Shown here piece by piece: positions 31,480 through 39,608 of a stretch of DNA of 40,451 nt. The stretch's first letter is position 1; each line of letters opens with the position of its first letter. Source of the stretch: Vicinamibacteria bacterium. GTDB taxonomy: Bacteria > Acidobacteriota > Vicinamibacteria > Fen-336. Location: NCBI GenBank assembly GCA_035570235.1, contig DATMML010000019.1:1-40451 (forward strand), in the 5' to 3' direction. A program made the position numbers and the translations under genes. The notes under the pieces were generated by a model, which saw nothing but the letters and a program-made list of their open reading frames with translations, did not search any database and was not told the origin of the DNA.

Positions 31480-32681
31480 AGAAGCTCCCCCGCACCATCC
31501 TCCACGTCGACATGGACGCGTTCTATGCCGCGGTGGAGCAGCGGGACCGCCCCGAGCTGCGGGGGTTGCCCGTCATCGTGGGGGCCGACCCCATGGGAGG
31601 TCGGGGTCGCGGGGTCGTGTCCACCGCCTCCTACGAGGCGCGGCCCTTCGGGGTCGCGAGCGCCATGCCCATCTCCCAGGCCTACCGTCTCTGCCCCCGG
31701 GGCGTCTACCTTCCCGTAGACATGGAGAAGTACGCGCGCGTTTCCACAGAGATCATGGAGGTCCTCCGCCGATTCACGGATTGCGTGGAGCCGATCTCCA
31801 TCGACGAGGCCTTCCTGGATGTGAGCCAGAGCCGGCGCGCCCTGGGCCCGGGGGAGGAGATCGCGCGCAAGCTCAAGGACGCGGTGCGACGGGAGACGGA
31901 GCTGACCGCGTCGGTGGGGGTGGCCTCCTCCAAGCTCGTGGCCAAGATCGCCTCCGACATGAGAAAGCCGGACGGCCTGGTGGTCGTGCCCCCCGCCCGA
32001 GAGGCGGAGTTCCTGGCCCCCCTCCCCGTCCGCAAGCTCTGGGGGGTTGGCCCCAAGATGGAGGAGCAGCTGCAGAAGGTGGGTATCGTCACCATCGGGG
32101 ACCTTGCCGCCGCCGAAGCCCGCCTCTTGCAGCGGCGCCTGGGCACGCACGGCCACGACCTGCGCCTGCTGGCCCGGGGGATTGACGACCGCCCGGTGGT
32201 GGCTGACCCGGGCGAGGCCAAGAGTCTCGGCCAGGAGCACACCTTCGCCACCGACACCGCCGACCGTGAGGTCCTGCGGCGGACCCTCCTGGACCTGGCC
32301 GACGGCGTGGCCCGGCGGCTGCGGGGCCAGGGACTCCGCGGACGGACCCTCACCCTCAAGTACCGAGATGAGACCTTCCGGACCCTGACCCGGGCGGAAA
32401 CGCTGGCCGAACCGACTGATTCGGGAAACGAGCTCTTCCGGGTGATCCGCCGGCTCTTCGATGGTGTCCACGGCTCCCGCAAGGTGCGCCTGCTCGGAGT
32501 CTACGCCTCCGGGTTCGGGGGCACCGCCTCCCAGCTCGACCTCTTCGCGCCGCCCGTTCTCCCCTCCGCCGCCGACCAGATCCGCGACCGCGTGGCCAAC
32601 CGCTTCGGGGAGGGGACCCTCACCCGGGCCAGCCTGCTCCGCCCGAGCCCGCCCCTGCCCAAGCCGCCCCGCGGGCGCTGA
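31458..32681 (+). CDS. dinB: DNA polymerase IV (Y family)
   Basis: About 407 residues from the GTG at 31458, which overlaps the preceding gene by 22 bases; the GTG at 31416 is a possible longer start. The metal-binding palm motifs are ILHVDMDAFYAAVEQRD and EPISIDEAFLDVSQS, with the steric-gate Tyr/Phe after DMDAF. The fingers (VVSTASYEARPFGVASAMPISQAYRLCP), the helix-hairpin-helix thumb (LWGVGPKMEEQLQKVGIVTIGDLA) and the little-finger domain are complete. QLDLF near the C-terminus is a clamp-binding motif, followed by a longer tail than usual. The enzyme copies damaged DNA with low fidelity. It looks like a bystander that shares the microcompartment transcript. Confidence 0.95.
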   Translation: MPDPRPLEKLPRTILHVDMDAFYAAVEQRDRPELRGLPVIVGADPMGGRGRGVVSTASYEARPFGVASAMPISQAYRLCPRGVYLPVDMEKYARVSTEIMEVLRRFTDCVEPISIDEAFLDVSQSRRALGPGEEIARKLKDAVRRETELTASVGVASSKLVAKIASDMRKPDGLVVVPPAREAEFLAPLPVRKLWGVGPKMEEQLQKVGIVTIGDLAAAEARLLQRRLGTHGHDLRLLARGIDDRPVVADPGEAKSLGQEHTFATDTADREVLRRTLLDLADGVARRLRGQGLRGRTLTLKYRDETFRTLTRAETLAEPTDSGNELFRVIRRLFDGVHGSRKVRLLGVYASGFGGTASQLDLFAPPVLPSAADQIRDRVANRFGEGTLTRASLLRPSPPLPKPPRGR

Positions 32682-32737
32682 TCAGGCGAGATTAGAGAGC
32701 AGTGCCGCGGACGCTCGTCCCCACCCCTACGCCAGAA

Positions 32738-34459
32738 TCAGGCGGTCACCGCGGTTCCATCGAACCTTGTGATCCTGAAGCCTGAGAACGTCTCGCCGTA
32801 GACCTCCTTTTGATCCCGGAGGATGCTCAGGGCGATGGCTTCTCCGAGTTTCAGACCATCAGAGTAGTCGGTTCGCCAGTGAACGCCCGCATGGTTGCGG
32901 GCAACTCCGACATTGGAGGCGAGTTTGTTGATTTCGCCGGTGACGTTGATCTGGTTCGCATCCGAACCCGCGTACGGAACCAGAGAGAGGCCGTCCTCGC
33001 TGGCCATCTGGATGGTGCCGCCGGTCAGGGTGTTGAATTGGACGTCCCCGTCTATTGCCACTTTCAGAATGGTTGCGCAGGCACCCGCGACAGAGCCATG
33101 GCCCTGTGCGTAGGAGGGATGCTGCGGGCATCCTTCCGGATAAGCCTGGGCAAGAAAGTACGTGCCGTACTGCGCGAGGGTCCGGGCAAGCGCGTTCGAT
33201 TTGAGCACGTCGGTGTGTAGTGGATAGCTGGCCTGGCCGGTCTTATGGACGTGCACGAGCCCACCGTAGTCTTCCGGCCTTAGAGTGCGGTGCACAAACC
33301 ACTTCGCGTACCACACCGCCTTGAGCGCGCGGTTTGCGGCTTCGGCCAGCAGGGTCAAGAAATGGGGCCCGCCAAAGGTCGCAAAGGACGACTGCTTCGA
33401 AAGGCCCGAGTAGGGATTGCCCAGGTTCGCGGGCGCCCCGTGGGTGAAGAGCCAAATTCCGGCGTTGTAGAACGCCTCGAAAACCTGGTCGGCGTGAACA
33501 TACGCACTCAGATCACGCCCGTTCCGAATGTACCGGAGATCGGGATCGTTCTGGTTTTTGGCGAATGGTCCCTGGCCGTTGCGTGCCGCTAGCCACGCCG
33601 CCTGGGTAGTTAAGTAGTCTATTCCCGGAAGATAAGTCGTGATCTGCCCCCTGATGGGGATTTGCCCATAGTTAAAGGGCTTCAGGAGGAATTGTGAGAC
33701 ATAGGGCCCAATCACGTCGTCCCCAGTAAAACCCCGGAAAAGCGACTGCGCGGTGACGTCGCCGCCAGATCTCGGCCCCGCGAAGGCAGCAAGAGAGGAC
33801 AGCTCGGCAGAGGCTGCCTGCGCCGTTGGATCACTGCCGTAATCGGTGAAATTCACGTCCCGACACAGGGCCATCCAGTAGAGTTCCACCATATCGTCGG
33901 CACGGGTCTGGCTGGCGACGGCGGGCGGGGGTCCGATGGCTAGTTGGTGGGAGTCCGTCCCTTCCAAGTCGAAGGCCAGGCCGGCCATAGGATTTACAAG
34001 CTTGACGTTTCCACCGAGGGGAACCTTCTCAAAGGCAGCCGCCGTACCATCGCCCGCCGCATCGAGGAGCTGCTCATAGGATTCCCGGTCTACTTCGCCG
34101 ATCGAGTTGTGGGGCAATCCCTTGGAAAAATTCCCTAGGAAGTTGCGATAGCGCTTTTCATCTCCGTTTGGAACCTGGGGGGGAATCGGAAGTTCCCGTT
34201 CTTCCTCTGCGGCGCGCTCCCGAACCTCAAAGGATTCTCGGGCGCGCTCGTCCCCCCCCCGCGTCCTTTCTTGGGCGCCGACTGGTCTCGTTAAGGGGCC
34301 CAGTTCTACTGCGCTCGCGGCAAGAGTGGCCGCGGCCGCTCCCCGGATCTGGCCCAGAAACGCACGCCGGCTGGAGCCCGCGCAAGACTCAGCGGTGGAG
34401 ACTTGGCCTTGATTCTTCGCGGCCCCGTTTCCGATTCTGAGATTGCTTGTCTTGTCCAT
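32738..34459 (-). CDS. Tat-exported vanadium-dependent haloperoxidase-family protein
   Basis: 573 residues from the ATG at 34459 with aaggag 9 bases upstream. A twin-arginine signal (SSRRAFLGQIRGAAAATLAAS, about 30-50) exports it. The vanadate-binding motifs of the haloperoxidase/PAP2 fold are in the C-terminal third: KWFVHRTLRPEDYGG, PQHPSYAQGHGSVAGACATIL and VARNHAGVHWRTDYSDGLKLGEAIA. These hold the Lys/Arg/Ser/His/Arg/His set expected of the site. Members oxidise halides with H2O2, or act as acid phosphatases; sequence alone does not decide. A long N-terminal helical domain of about 300 residues precedes the motifs. No neighbouring halogenation gene is seen. Confidence 0.9.
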   Translation of the reverse strand: MDKTSNLRIGNGAAKNQGQVSTAESCAGSSRRAFLGQIRGAAAATLAASAVELGPLTRPVGAQERTRGGDERARESFEVRERAAEEERELPIPPQVPNGDEKRYRNFLGNFSKGLPHNSIGEVDRESYEQLLDAAGDGTAAAFEKVPLGGNVKLVNPMAGLAFDLEGTDSHQLAIGPPPAVASQTRADDMVELYWMALCRDVNFTDYGSDPTAQAASAELSSLAAFAGPRSGGDVTAQSLFRGFTGDDVIGPYVSQFLLKPFNYGQIPIRGQITTYLPGIDYLTTQAAWLAARNGQGPFAKNQNDPDLRYIRNGRDLSAYVHADQVFEAFYNAGIWLFTHGAPANLGNPYSGLSKQSSFATFGGPHFLTLLAEAANRALKAVWYAKWFVHRTLRPEDYGGLVHVHKTGQASYPLHTDVLKSNALARTLAQYGTYFLAQAYPEGCPQHPSYAQGHGSVAGACATILKVAIDGDVQFNTLTGGTIQMASEDGLSLVPYAGSDANQINVTGEINKLASNVGVARNHAGVHWRTDYSDGLKLGEAIALSILRDQKEVYGETFSGFRITRFDGTAVTA

Positions 34460-34816
34460 GGAAGACGACTCCTTGAAAAGTGGAGGACCATCCCGCCGAG
34501 AGTGATTCATCGAGCCCTATCTGCGAGTGGGGTGGCCCCGCCAGCAACTCTCGACGACCTCGTTTCGCGCAGGAGTGTGACCGCATCGCCCGCCCCCGTC
34601 GGTGGCGTGCGTCACGTTCGGGTCCGAGAAGAGTCCGATGAGCCGCCCGGCAGGCTACCTTGAGGCCGGCCCGGCGCGGACCCGCCCCTCGTTTCCGCAC
34701 CGGCCGACCGCCCGTATCGTGGGGAGCTCCAGCGAGTGATACCCTTGGCGCGCTCCATGAGGTGGCTGGCGCTACGACCCGGGCGTCCCCCGGTCGCTCG
34801 TCCCCTGTCCGGAGAC
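34460..34816. other. gene-free stretch upstream of the haloperoxidase gene
   Basis: About 360 bases. Open frames cross it on both strands but none resembles a protein family, and none has a convincing ribosome site. The haloperoxidase promoter should be here on the minus strand; no good -35/-10 pair stood out. Confidence 0.35.
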
Positions 34817-35089
34817 GACCCTCCTGGAGCTCTTGGCGGAGACCGCCCTTCGGCGGCCCGACCACCCGTTCGTCGTTCTCAAGAGCGCTCGGCTGGGGCG
34901 GGCACGCTGGAGGGCCTCTCCGACGCCTTCGCGACCGCCCTTCTTAGCCTCGGGGTTCGCAAGGGCGATCGGGTGGCGGTCACCCCTTCAAAGCTTCCTC
35001 CCGGGGGGGTCGAGTTCCGGAAGGACCTCCAAGGCGATGGTGGGAAAGGTGCTGAGGTGCTCCTCCAGGAGGAGCGCGCGGGCCATTGA
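34817..35089 (+). pseudogene. remnant of an AMP-dependent synthetase/ligase
   Basis: One frame gives TTLLELLAETALRRPDHPFVVLKSARLG, the N-terminus of acyl-CoA synthetase-type ligases. A frameshift near 34895-34905 moves to LEGLSDAFATALLSLGVRKGDRVAV, the next conserved segment. Then about 430 residues are missing, and the extreme C-terminus follows across two frames (VEFRKDL in one, MVGKVLR in another, then LLQEERAGH), matching the usual FRKxLPxTxVGKxLRRxL ending. Catalytic and nucleotide motifs are gone, so this is a deleted, frameshifted relic. Confidence 0.7.
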
Positions 35090-35125
35090 CGGGAGGGGGT
35101 TGCCGGGCCCGGGCAAGGGCAACGA

Positions 35126-35131
35126 TATACT
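35126..35131 (+). promoter_or_regulatory. -10-like element of the amidohydrolase gene
   Basis: TATACT with no good -35 at 16-18 bases; instead the inverted repeat TTGCC (35100-35104) / GGCAA (35112-35116) lies where -35 would be, hinting at activator control. The distance to the TTG start is 28 bases. Confidence 0.35.
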
Positions 35132-35158
35132 GCTGACCCGTAGAAAGGAGCCTTGGTC

Positions 35159-36862
35159 TTGAAGCTCAAGAAATGGACCCACCCCGGGGGGGTGGCCCTG
35201 GCCCTGAGCGGCCTCGCCGCCCTCGCCCAGGCGCAGAACCCCAAAGCCGACCTCGTCCTCAAGAACGGCACCGTATACACCCTGGATGCGCAGAGGCCCA
35301 AGGCCCGGGCGGTGGCGATCGCCGGCAACCTCATTCGCGCCGTGGGCACGGACAAGGAGGTGGCGGCTCTGGTGGGCCCCACTACCCGGGTCATCGACCT
35401 CAAGGGCCAGACCGTGATCCCCGGCTTCAGCGACAGCCACGTCCACCTTCTCTCCGTCGGGGCCGCGCGCCTAGGCGTGGACCTCCAGGGGACCCGGAAC
35501 TATCGGGAGGTCGTGGAGAGCGTAGCCGGGGCCGTGAAGGGCAAGAAGGCGGGGGACTGGATCCGCGGCCGGGGCTGGAACGAGGGCAAATGGACGGAGC
35601 CCAGCGTCCCCACCGTTCGCGGCTTTCCCACCCAAGACGCGCTCTCCGCCATCTCTCCCGACAACCCGGTCGTGCTCACGCGCGTCGACGGCCACGCAAT
35701 GCTCGTGAACCGGAGAGTCCTGGAGCTGATGGGGATCACGCGGGAGACCCCCGCCCCGAAAGGGGGGGAGATCATCAAGGACGAGGCCGGCCGGCCCACT
35801 GGCATCTTGGTGGACCGGGCGCAGGAGCTGGTGCACATCCCCAAGCCCCCGCCGGAGGAGATGCGACGGGCCCTGCAGATTGCCCTCGAGGACTGCGTGA
35901 GGAAGGGGATCACCAGCCTGGCCGATGCCGGCGTGGACCTGGACACGGTAGCCCTCTACAAGGAAGCCGTGCAGCAGGGCAAGCTGCCCGTGCGCATCTA
36001 CGTGATGTTGTCCGGCCTCGAGACCCTGCGCCGCGTCACGAAGCCCGAGATCAACTTGGGAGAGGGGCTGCTCACGATCCGGGCCGTCAAGCTCTACGCG
36101 GATGGGGCCATGGGCTCGCGCGGGGCAGCCCTCCTCGCCCCCTACAACGACGACCCCGGGAACTCCGGGTTCTTCACGACCCCCCCAGAGACCATCCTGG
36201 AGGCCTCGCGTTACGCCCTGGCCCACGGCTTCCAGGTCTGCACCCACGCCATCGGAGACCGAGCCAACCGGATGGTCCTCGACGTCTACGAGAAGGCCCT
36301 CAAAGAATTCCCCCAGGTCAAGGATCCGCGCTTCCGCGTCGAGCATGCGGAGATCCTGGACGCGGCCGAGGTCCCGCGCTTTGGTCGTCTGGGCGTGATC
36401 GCCTCCGTCCAGGGAATTTTCTGCCCGTCGGACGGGCCCTGGGCGGAGAGCCGCCTGGGCCGCGCCCGGGTCCAGGACGAGCTCTACGTCTGGCGGAAGC
36501 TCCTCAAGGCGGGGGCCCGCCTCATCAACGGCACCGACGCCCCCGTGGAGGACCTGAGCGCGATCCAGAACTTCCACGCCTCCGTCACCCGCCAGGACGC
36601 GACCGGGAACCCGCCCGGGGGGTTCAACCCGGAACAGCGCATGACCCGCGAGGAGGCGCTCCGCTCCTACACCCTGGACGCGGCCTACGGCGCCTTTGCG
36701 GAGGAGACGCGGGGCTCCATCCAGCCCGGGAAGCTCGCCGACCTCGTGGTGCTGTCGAAGGACATCATGACCGTCCCCGACGGGGAGATCATGAAGACCG
36801 AGGTCATCTATACGATCGTGGACGGGAAAATACGTCTCGAGAAGACCACCCCCGCCCGTTGA
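35159..36862 (+). CDS. exported amidohydrolase, YtcJ-like
   Basis: 567 residues. I choose TTG 35159 because the ribosome site gaaaggag lies 8 bases upstream; the TTG six bases earlier is too close. A signal peptide (MKLKKWTHPGGVALALSGLAALAQAQ) precedes the amidohydrolase fold: ADLVLKNGTVYTLDAQRPKARAVAIAGNLI, metal motif DSHVHLLS (HxH), then CTHAIGDRANRMVLD, RVEHAEILD and the late Asp in LINGTDAPVEDL. This is the pattern of the YtcJ/NfdA branch of metal-dependent hydrolases, which act on N-acyl or N-formyl compounds. The true substrate is unknown. It ends 3 bases from the convergent PIG-L gene. Confidence 0.92.
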   Translation: MKLKKWTHPGGVALALSGLAALAQAQNPKADLVLKNGTVYTLDAQRPKARAVAIAGNLIRAVGTDKEVAALVGPTTRVIDLKGQTVIPGFSDSHVHLLSVGAARLGVDLQGTRNYREVVESVAGAVKGKKAGDWIRGRGWNEGKWTEPSVPTVRGFPTQDALSAISPDNPVVLTRVDGHAMLVNRRVLELMGITRETPAPKGGEIIKDEAGRPTGILVDRAQELVHIPKPPPEEMRRALQIALEDCVRKGITSLADAGVDLDTVALYKEAVQQGKLPVRIYVMLSGLETLRRVTKPEINLGEGLLTIRAVKLYADGAMGSRGAALLAPYNDDPGNSGFFTTPPETILEASRYALAHGFQVCTHAIGDRANRMVLDVYEKALKEFPQVKDPRFRVEHAEILDAAEVPRFGRLGVIASVQGIFCPSDGPWAESRLGRARVQDELYVWRKLLKAGARLINGTDAPVEDLSAIQNFHASVTRQDATGNPPGGFNPEQRMTREEALRSYTLDAAYGAFAEETRGSIQPGKLADLVVLSKDIMTVPDGEIMKTEVIYTIVDGKIRLEKTTPAR

Positions 36863-36865
36863 GGG

Positions 36866-39553
36866 CTAGCGGGCTCGCGGCCGACTCACGAGGTTGGCCA
36901 GGATCCGGTAGGCCCCGGGCGTCCCCGCCGTGAGCTGCCGGAAGAGGCCGAGGCCCACGTAGGTCCAGGTCCCCCGGCCGACCCTCGCCTCCACCAGGAT
37001 GCCCTTCTTCTCCCCCGGGTTCAGAGGGAAGGGATCGGTGGCGGCCAGGAGCTCGAGGTAGCGGGGATCGCGGGCCTCCAGGAACTGGATGCCGCGCTCC
37101 TGCACCCAGCCCTCCCAGTCCCGCGCCCCGATGCGGTTGGGAGTGGTGAGGAGCCAGTGCTCGGGGACCAGGACCTTCATCGGTGCCGTCTCGTCCGTGA
37201 TCCGATTGGACGTGACGTGGGCGGGATAGGGCACGTAGGGGCTGTCCGCCACCGGCTGGCCCGCGGCCGGGGGCCGCGCGCCGGGAAGGGAGTTGAAGGA
37301 AGCGCGGTTGTACTGCACGACCAGGTGCCCTCCCCCCTCCACATAGGCCATCAGCCGATGGTTGTAGGCCTTGAGGTCCTCGCGCACCTCGTAGGCCCGG
37401 ATGCCGGCCACGATCGTGGTGTAGGTCGAGAGGTCGGCATAGGCCAGGTCGTCGGGGCCGAGGAGGCTCACGGGCACGCCGAGCTGGCGCAGGGCGTCGG
37501 GCCCGGCATCGCCAGGGCCCAGCACGTACCCCACGCTCGCGCCGGGCAGGGTGCGGACGTCGAGGCCCAGGACCCGGGCGGCCGCGGGACGCACGAGGTG
37601 CCGCTCCTGGATGTGGTCGTAGGCCACGACCTGGATGCCCTCCCGGAACTCCTGCCCCCCCCGGACGGCCACCGCCTTGAGCGCGACCTCGCCCTCTTTG
37701 AGGCCGGGGGGGGGACTCACGAAGAAGCGGGCCGCGATCTCCTCGCCCTCGTAGCGGAAGTCGAGCGGGGCCTCGGGAGGCTGGATCGCGAATCCCGCAG
37801 GGCCCTCCAGCCGCACCTTGACCGCGGCTGCTCCCTTGTCGTTGTTCCGCACGGAGACGCGGAACTCGCGGCGGGGCGTGGTCCCCACGGGAAGGATCGC
37901 GATCTCGGGGGAGAGCCGCACGGAGAGCGCGGGCACGACCTCGAGCACGTGCTGCTTCTCGCCTCCCACGAACGGCCCCTCGTAGCGCCACAGGGCGGCC
38001 GTCTCCAGGCGGCCAGAGACGCCGGCGACCCCGTAGCGGAGCGAGGCCGTGACGTCGGGAGGGCTCCAGGGCTGCGTCTCGTCCGCGGGAACGTCCAGAT
38101 CCAGCCGGTCCCCTTGCGGCCGGCGATGCCAATAGGGCTGGGAGTAGCGTGCTCTCTCCCCCACCGTGACCGCGAAGGCCAGGCGGAGGCCCTCTCTTCC
38201 CGGCAAGACCGGCGGCGGATCCCCGGACGTGCGCCGGACCGTCCATCCCGCGGGCGCGCGAAGCTCGATCCCGGCGACGCTCACCGGCCTCGCTCCCTGG
38301 TTGAAGAGGGAGACGCTCACCCCGACGGTCTGGCCGGGCACGACCTCCCCGTCGTCCACCCGGGCCTCGAAAACGAGACCCTGAGCCAAGGCCAGGGCGG
38401 CGAGCAGGCCCTTCTCTTCCTGACCCAGGCGGTCCGTGAGCTCGAAGCGCGCTGCCTCCGGGAGCTCCTTCGTCGCGTCCTCTAGACCGTGCAGCGTCCT
38501 CAAGGCCTCGGCCAGGGGCGCCGCCGTGTTCTCCGGGGAGCGGACATCGAAAACCGACTGCGCGGCCACGATCTTCGCCTGGAGTGTGTCGAGGGCAGGA
38601 GCGAAGAGCGCCGCCTTCCCTTCCGTGCCGGGCAGGAACCGGAGCAGGCTCTTGAGGGAGATGTCGATGCCGTCGAGCACGTCGCTCTCCGGGCCCGGGA
38701 CCCGGGGCTCGCTGTCCACGAGGTAGTAGACGCCTTCTGCGGGCCCGGGGTCGGCCTTGATCTGGGAGGCGCCCTGGCAGCGGTGGCTGGCGCGGGCGAG
38801 GCTCCCGAACTCTTGCCAGGACATGCCGAGCAGGGGGTCGTAGTTGCCGGTGGAAACGCGCACCGGCGTGCCCCCGATCTTCTCCGGGAAGCCCCCGGTC
38901 CCTCCCTGGTAGATCTTGCGGGCCTGCCAGGCGTGGAGCCCCGCCCGAATCTGCTCGGGGAAACGGGCCGGGTCCGCGGCGGCCCGGAAGGCGTCCCGGG
39001 CCAAGCGGGCCGAGGCCTGGTGGTGCAGGCCTCCGCCTCCCGCCTCCAGGGGGAGGGTGAGGATCACATCCGGACGGAACACCCGCACGACCCGCACCAC
39101 GTCCCCCAGGGTCTCCTCCCGCCCCCACTTCTCGAACGTCTCCTCCACGCTGAAGGAGTAGCCGAACTCGTAGGCCCTCGAGAAGTACTGCTCCACCGCG
39201 TCGTAGCGGTGCAGGGCCAGGAGCTCCTCCGTGCGCAGCACGCCCAGGGCCTCGAAGAGCTCGGGGCCAATGGCGTTCTGGCCGCCCTCGCCGCGCGTCA
39301 AGGTCAAGAGCCCGGTGCGGAGGCCGAGGCCGCGGGAGAGCCGGACCAGCACTCCGTTGTGCTCGTCGTCGGGGTGGGCCGTTATGTACAGCACGCGGCC
39401 GGTGACGGGCAGCCGCCGGAGGGCGAGGCCGAGGCCATTGCCGCCCCGGTCCGGGGGGAGGGGGACGAGCTGGGCCCGTGCAGGGGCCGCCACGGTCTCG
39501 AGGAAGACCAAGAGGAGGGCGACGCGATAGAGGGTGCGGCGGAGAGCGGTCAT
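36866..39553 (-). CDS. secreted PIG-L family deacetylase with C-terminal beta and amidotransferase-like domains
   Basis: 895 residues from the ATG at 39553 (aaggag 5 bases upstream); the frame continues to 39640 but without a better start. A signal peptide (LYRVALLLVFLETVAAPARAQ) precedes the zinc-dependent LmbE/PIG-L domain: RVLYITAHPDDEHNG (zinc ligands in AHPDDE, 59-64), TLTRGEGGQNAIGPE and GGGGLHHQASARLARDAFR. Middle beta domains follow, including an NEW3-like segment (PGQTVGVSVSLFNQGARPVSVAGIELRAPAGWTV). The C-terminal about 220 residues (ARVLGLDVRTLPGASVGYVLGPGDAGPDALRQLGV... YVEGGGHLVVQYNR) look like a glutamine-amidotransferase-fold domain. It probably deacetylates an N-acetylated sugar outside the cytoplasm; the substrate is unknown. 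Confidence 0.93.
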   Translation of the reverse strand: MTALRRTLYRVALLLVFLETVAAPARAQLVPLPPDRGGNGLGLALRRLPVTGRVLYITAHPDDEHNGVLVRLSRGLGLRTGLLTLTRGEGGQNAIGPELFEALGVLRTEELLALHRYDAVEQYFSRAYEFGYSFSVEETFEKWGREETLGDVVRVVRVFRPDVILTLPLEAGGGGLHHQASARLARDAFRAAADPARFPEQIRAGLHAWQARKIYQGGTGGFPEKIGGTPVRVSTGNYDPLLGMSWQEFGSLARASHRCQGASQIKADPGPAEGVYYLVDSEPRVPGPESDVLDGIDISLKSLLRFLPGTEGKAALFAPALDTLQAKIVAAQSVFDVRSPENTAAPLAEALRTLHGLEDATKELPEAARFELTDRLGQEEKGLLAALALAQGLVFEARVDDGEVVPGQTVGVSVSLFNQGARPVSVAGIELRAPAGWTVRRTSGDPPPVLPGREGLRLAFAVTVGERARYSQPYWHRRPQGDRLDLDVPADETQPWSPPDVTASLRYGVAGVSGRLETAALWRYEGPFVGGEKQHVLEVVPALSVRLSPEIAILPVGTTPRREFRVSVRNNDKGAAAVKVRLEGPAGFAIQPPEAPLDFRYEGEEIAARFFVSPPPGLKEGEVALKAVAVRGGQEFREGIQVVAYDHIQERHLVRPAAARVLGLDVRTLPGASVGYVLGPGDAGPDALRQLGVPVSLLGPDDLAYADLSTYTTIVAGIRAYEVREDLKAYNHRLMAYVEGGGHLVVQYNRASFNSLPGARPPAAGQPVADSPYVPYPAHVTSNRITDETAPMKVLVPEHWLLTTPNRIGARDWEGWVQERGIQFLEARDPRYLELLAATDPFPLNPGEKKGILVEARVGRGTWTYVGLGLFRQLTAGTPGAYRILANLVSRPRAR

Positions 39554-39608
39554 GACGGCTCCTTTCTCTGCGAATTCTAACCGGGGGCGGTTGTGGTAGC
39601 CTCCGCAC

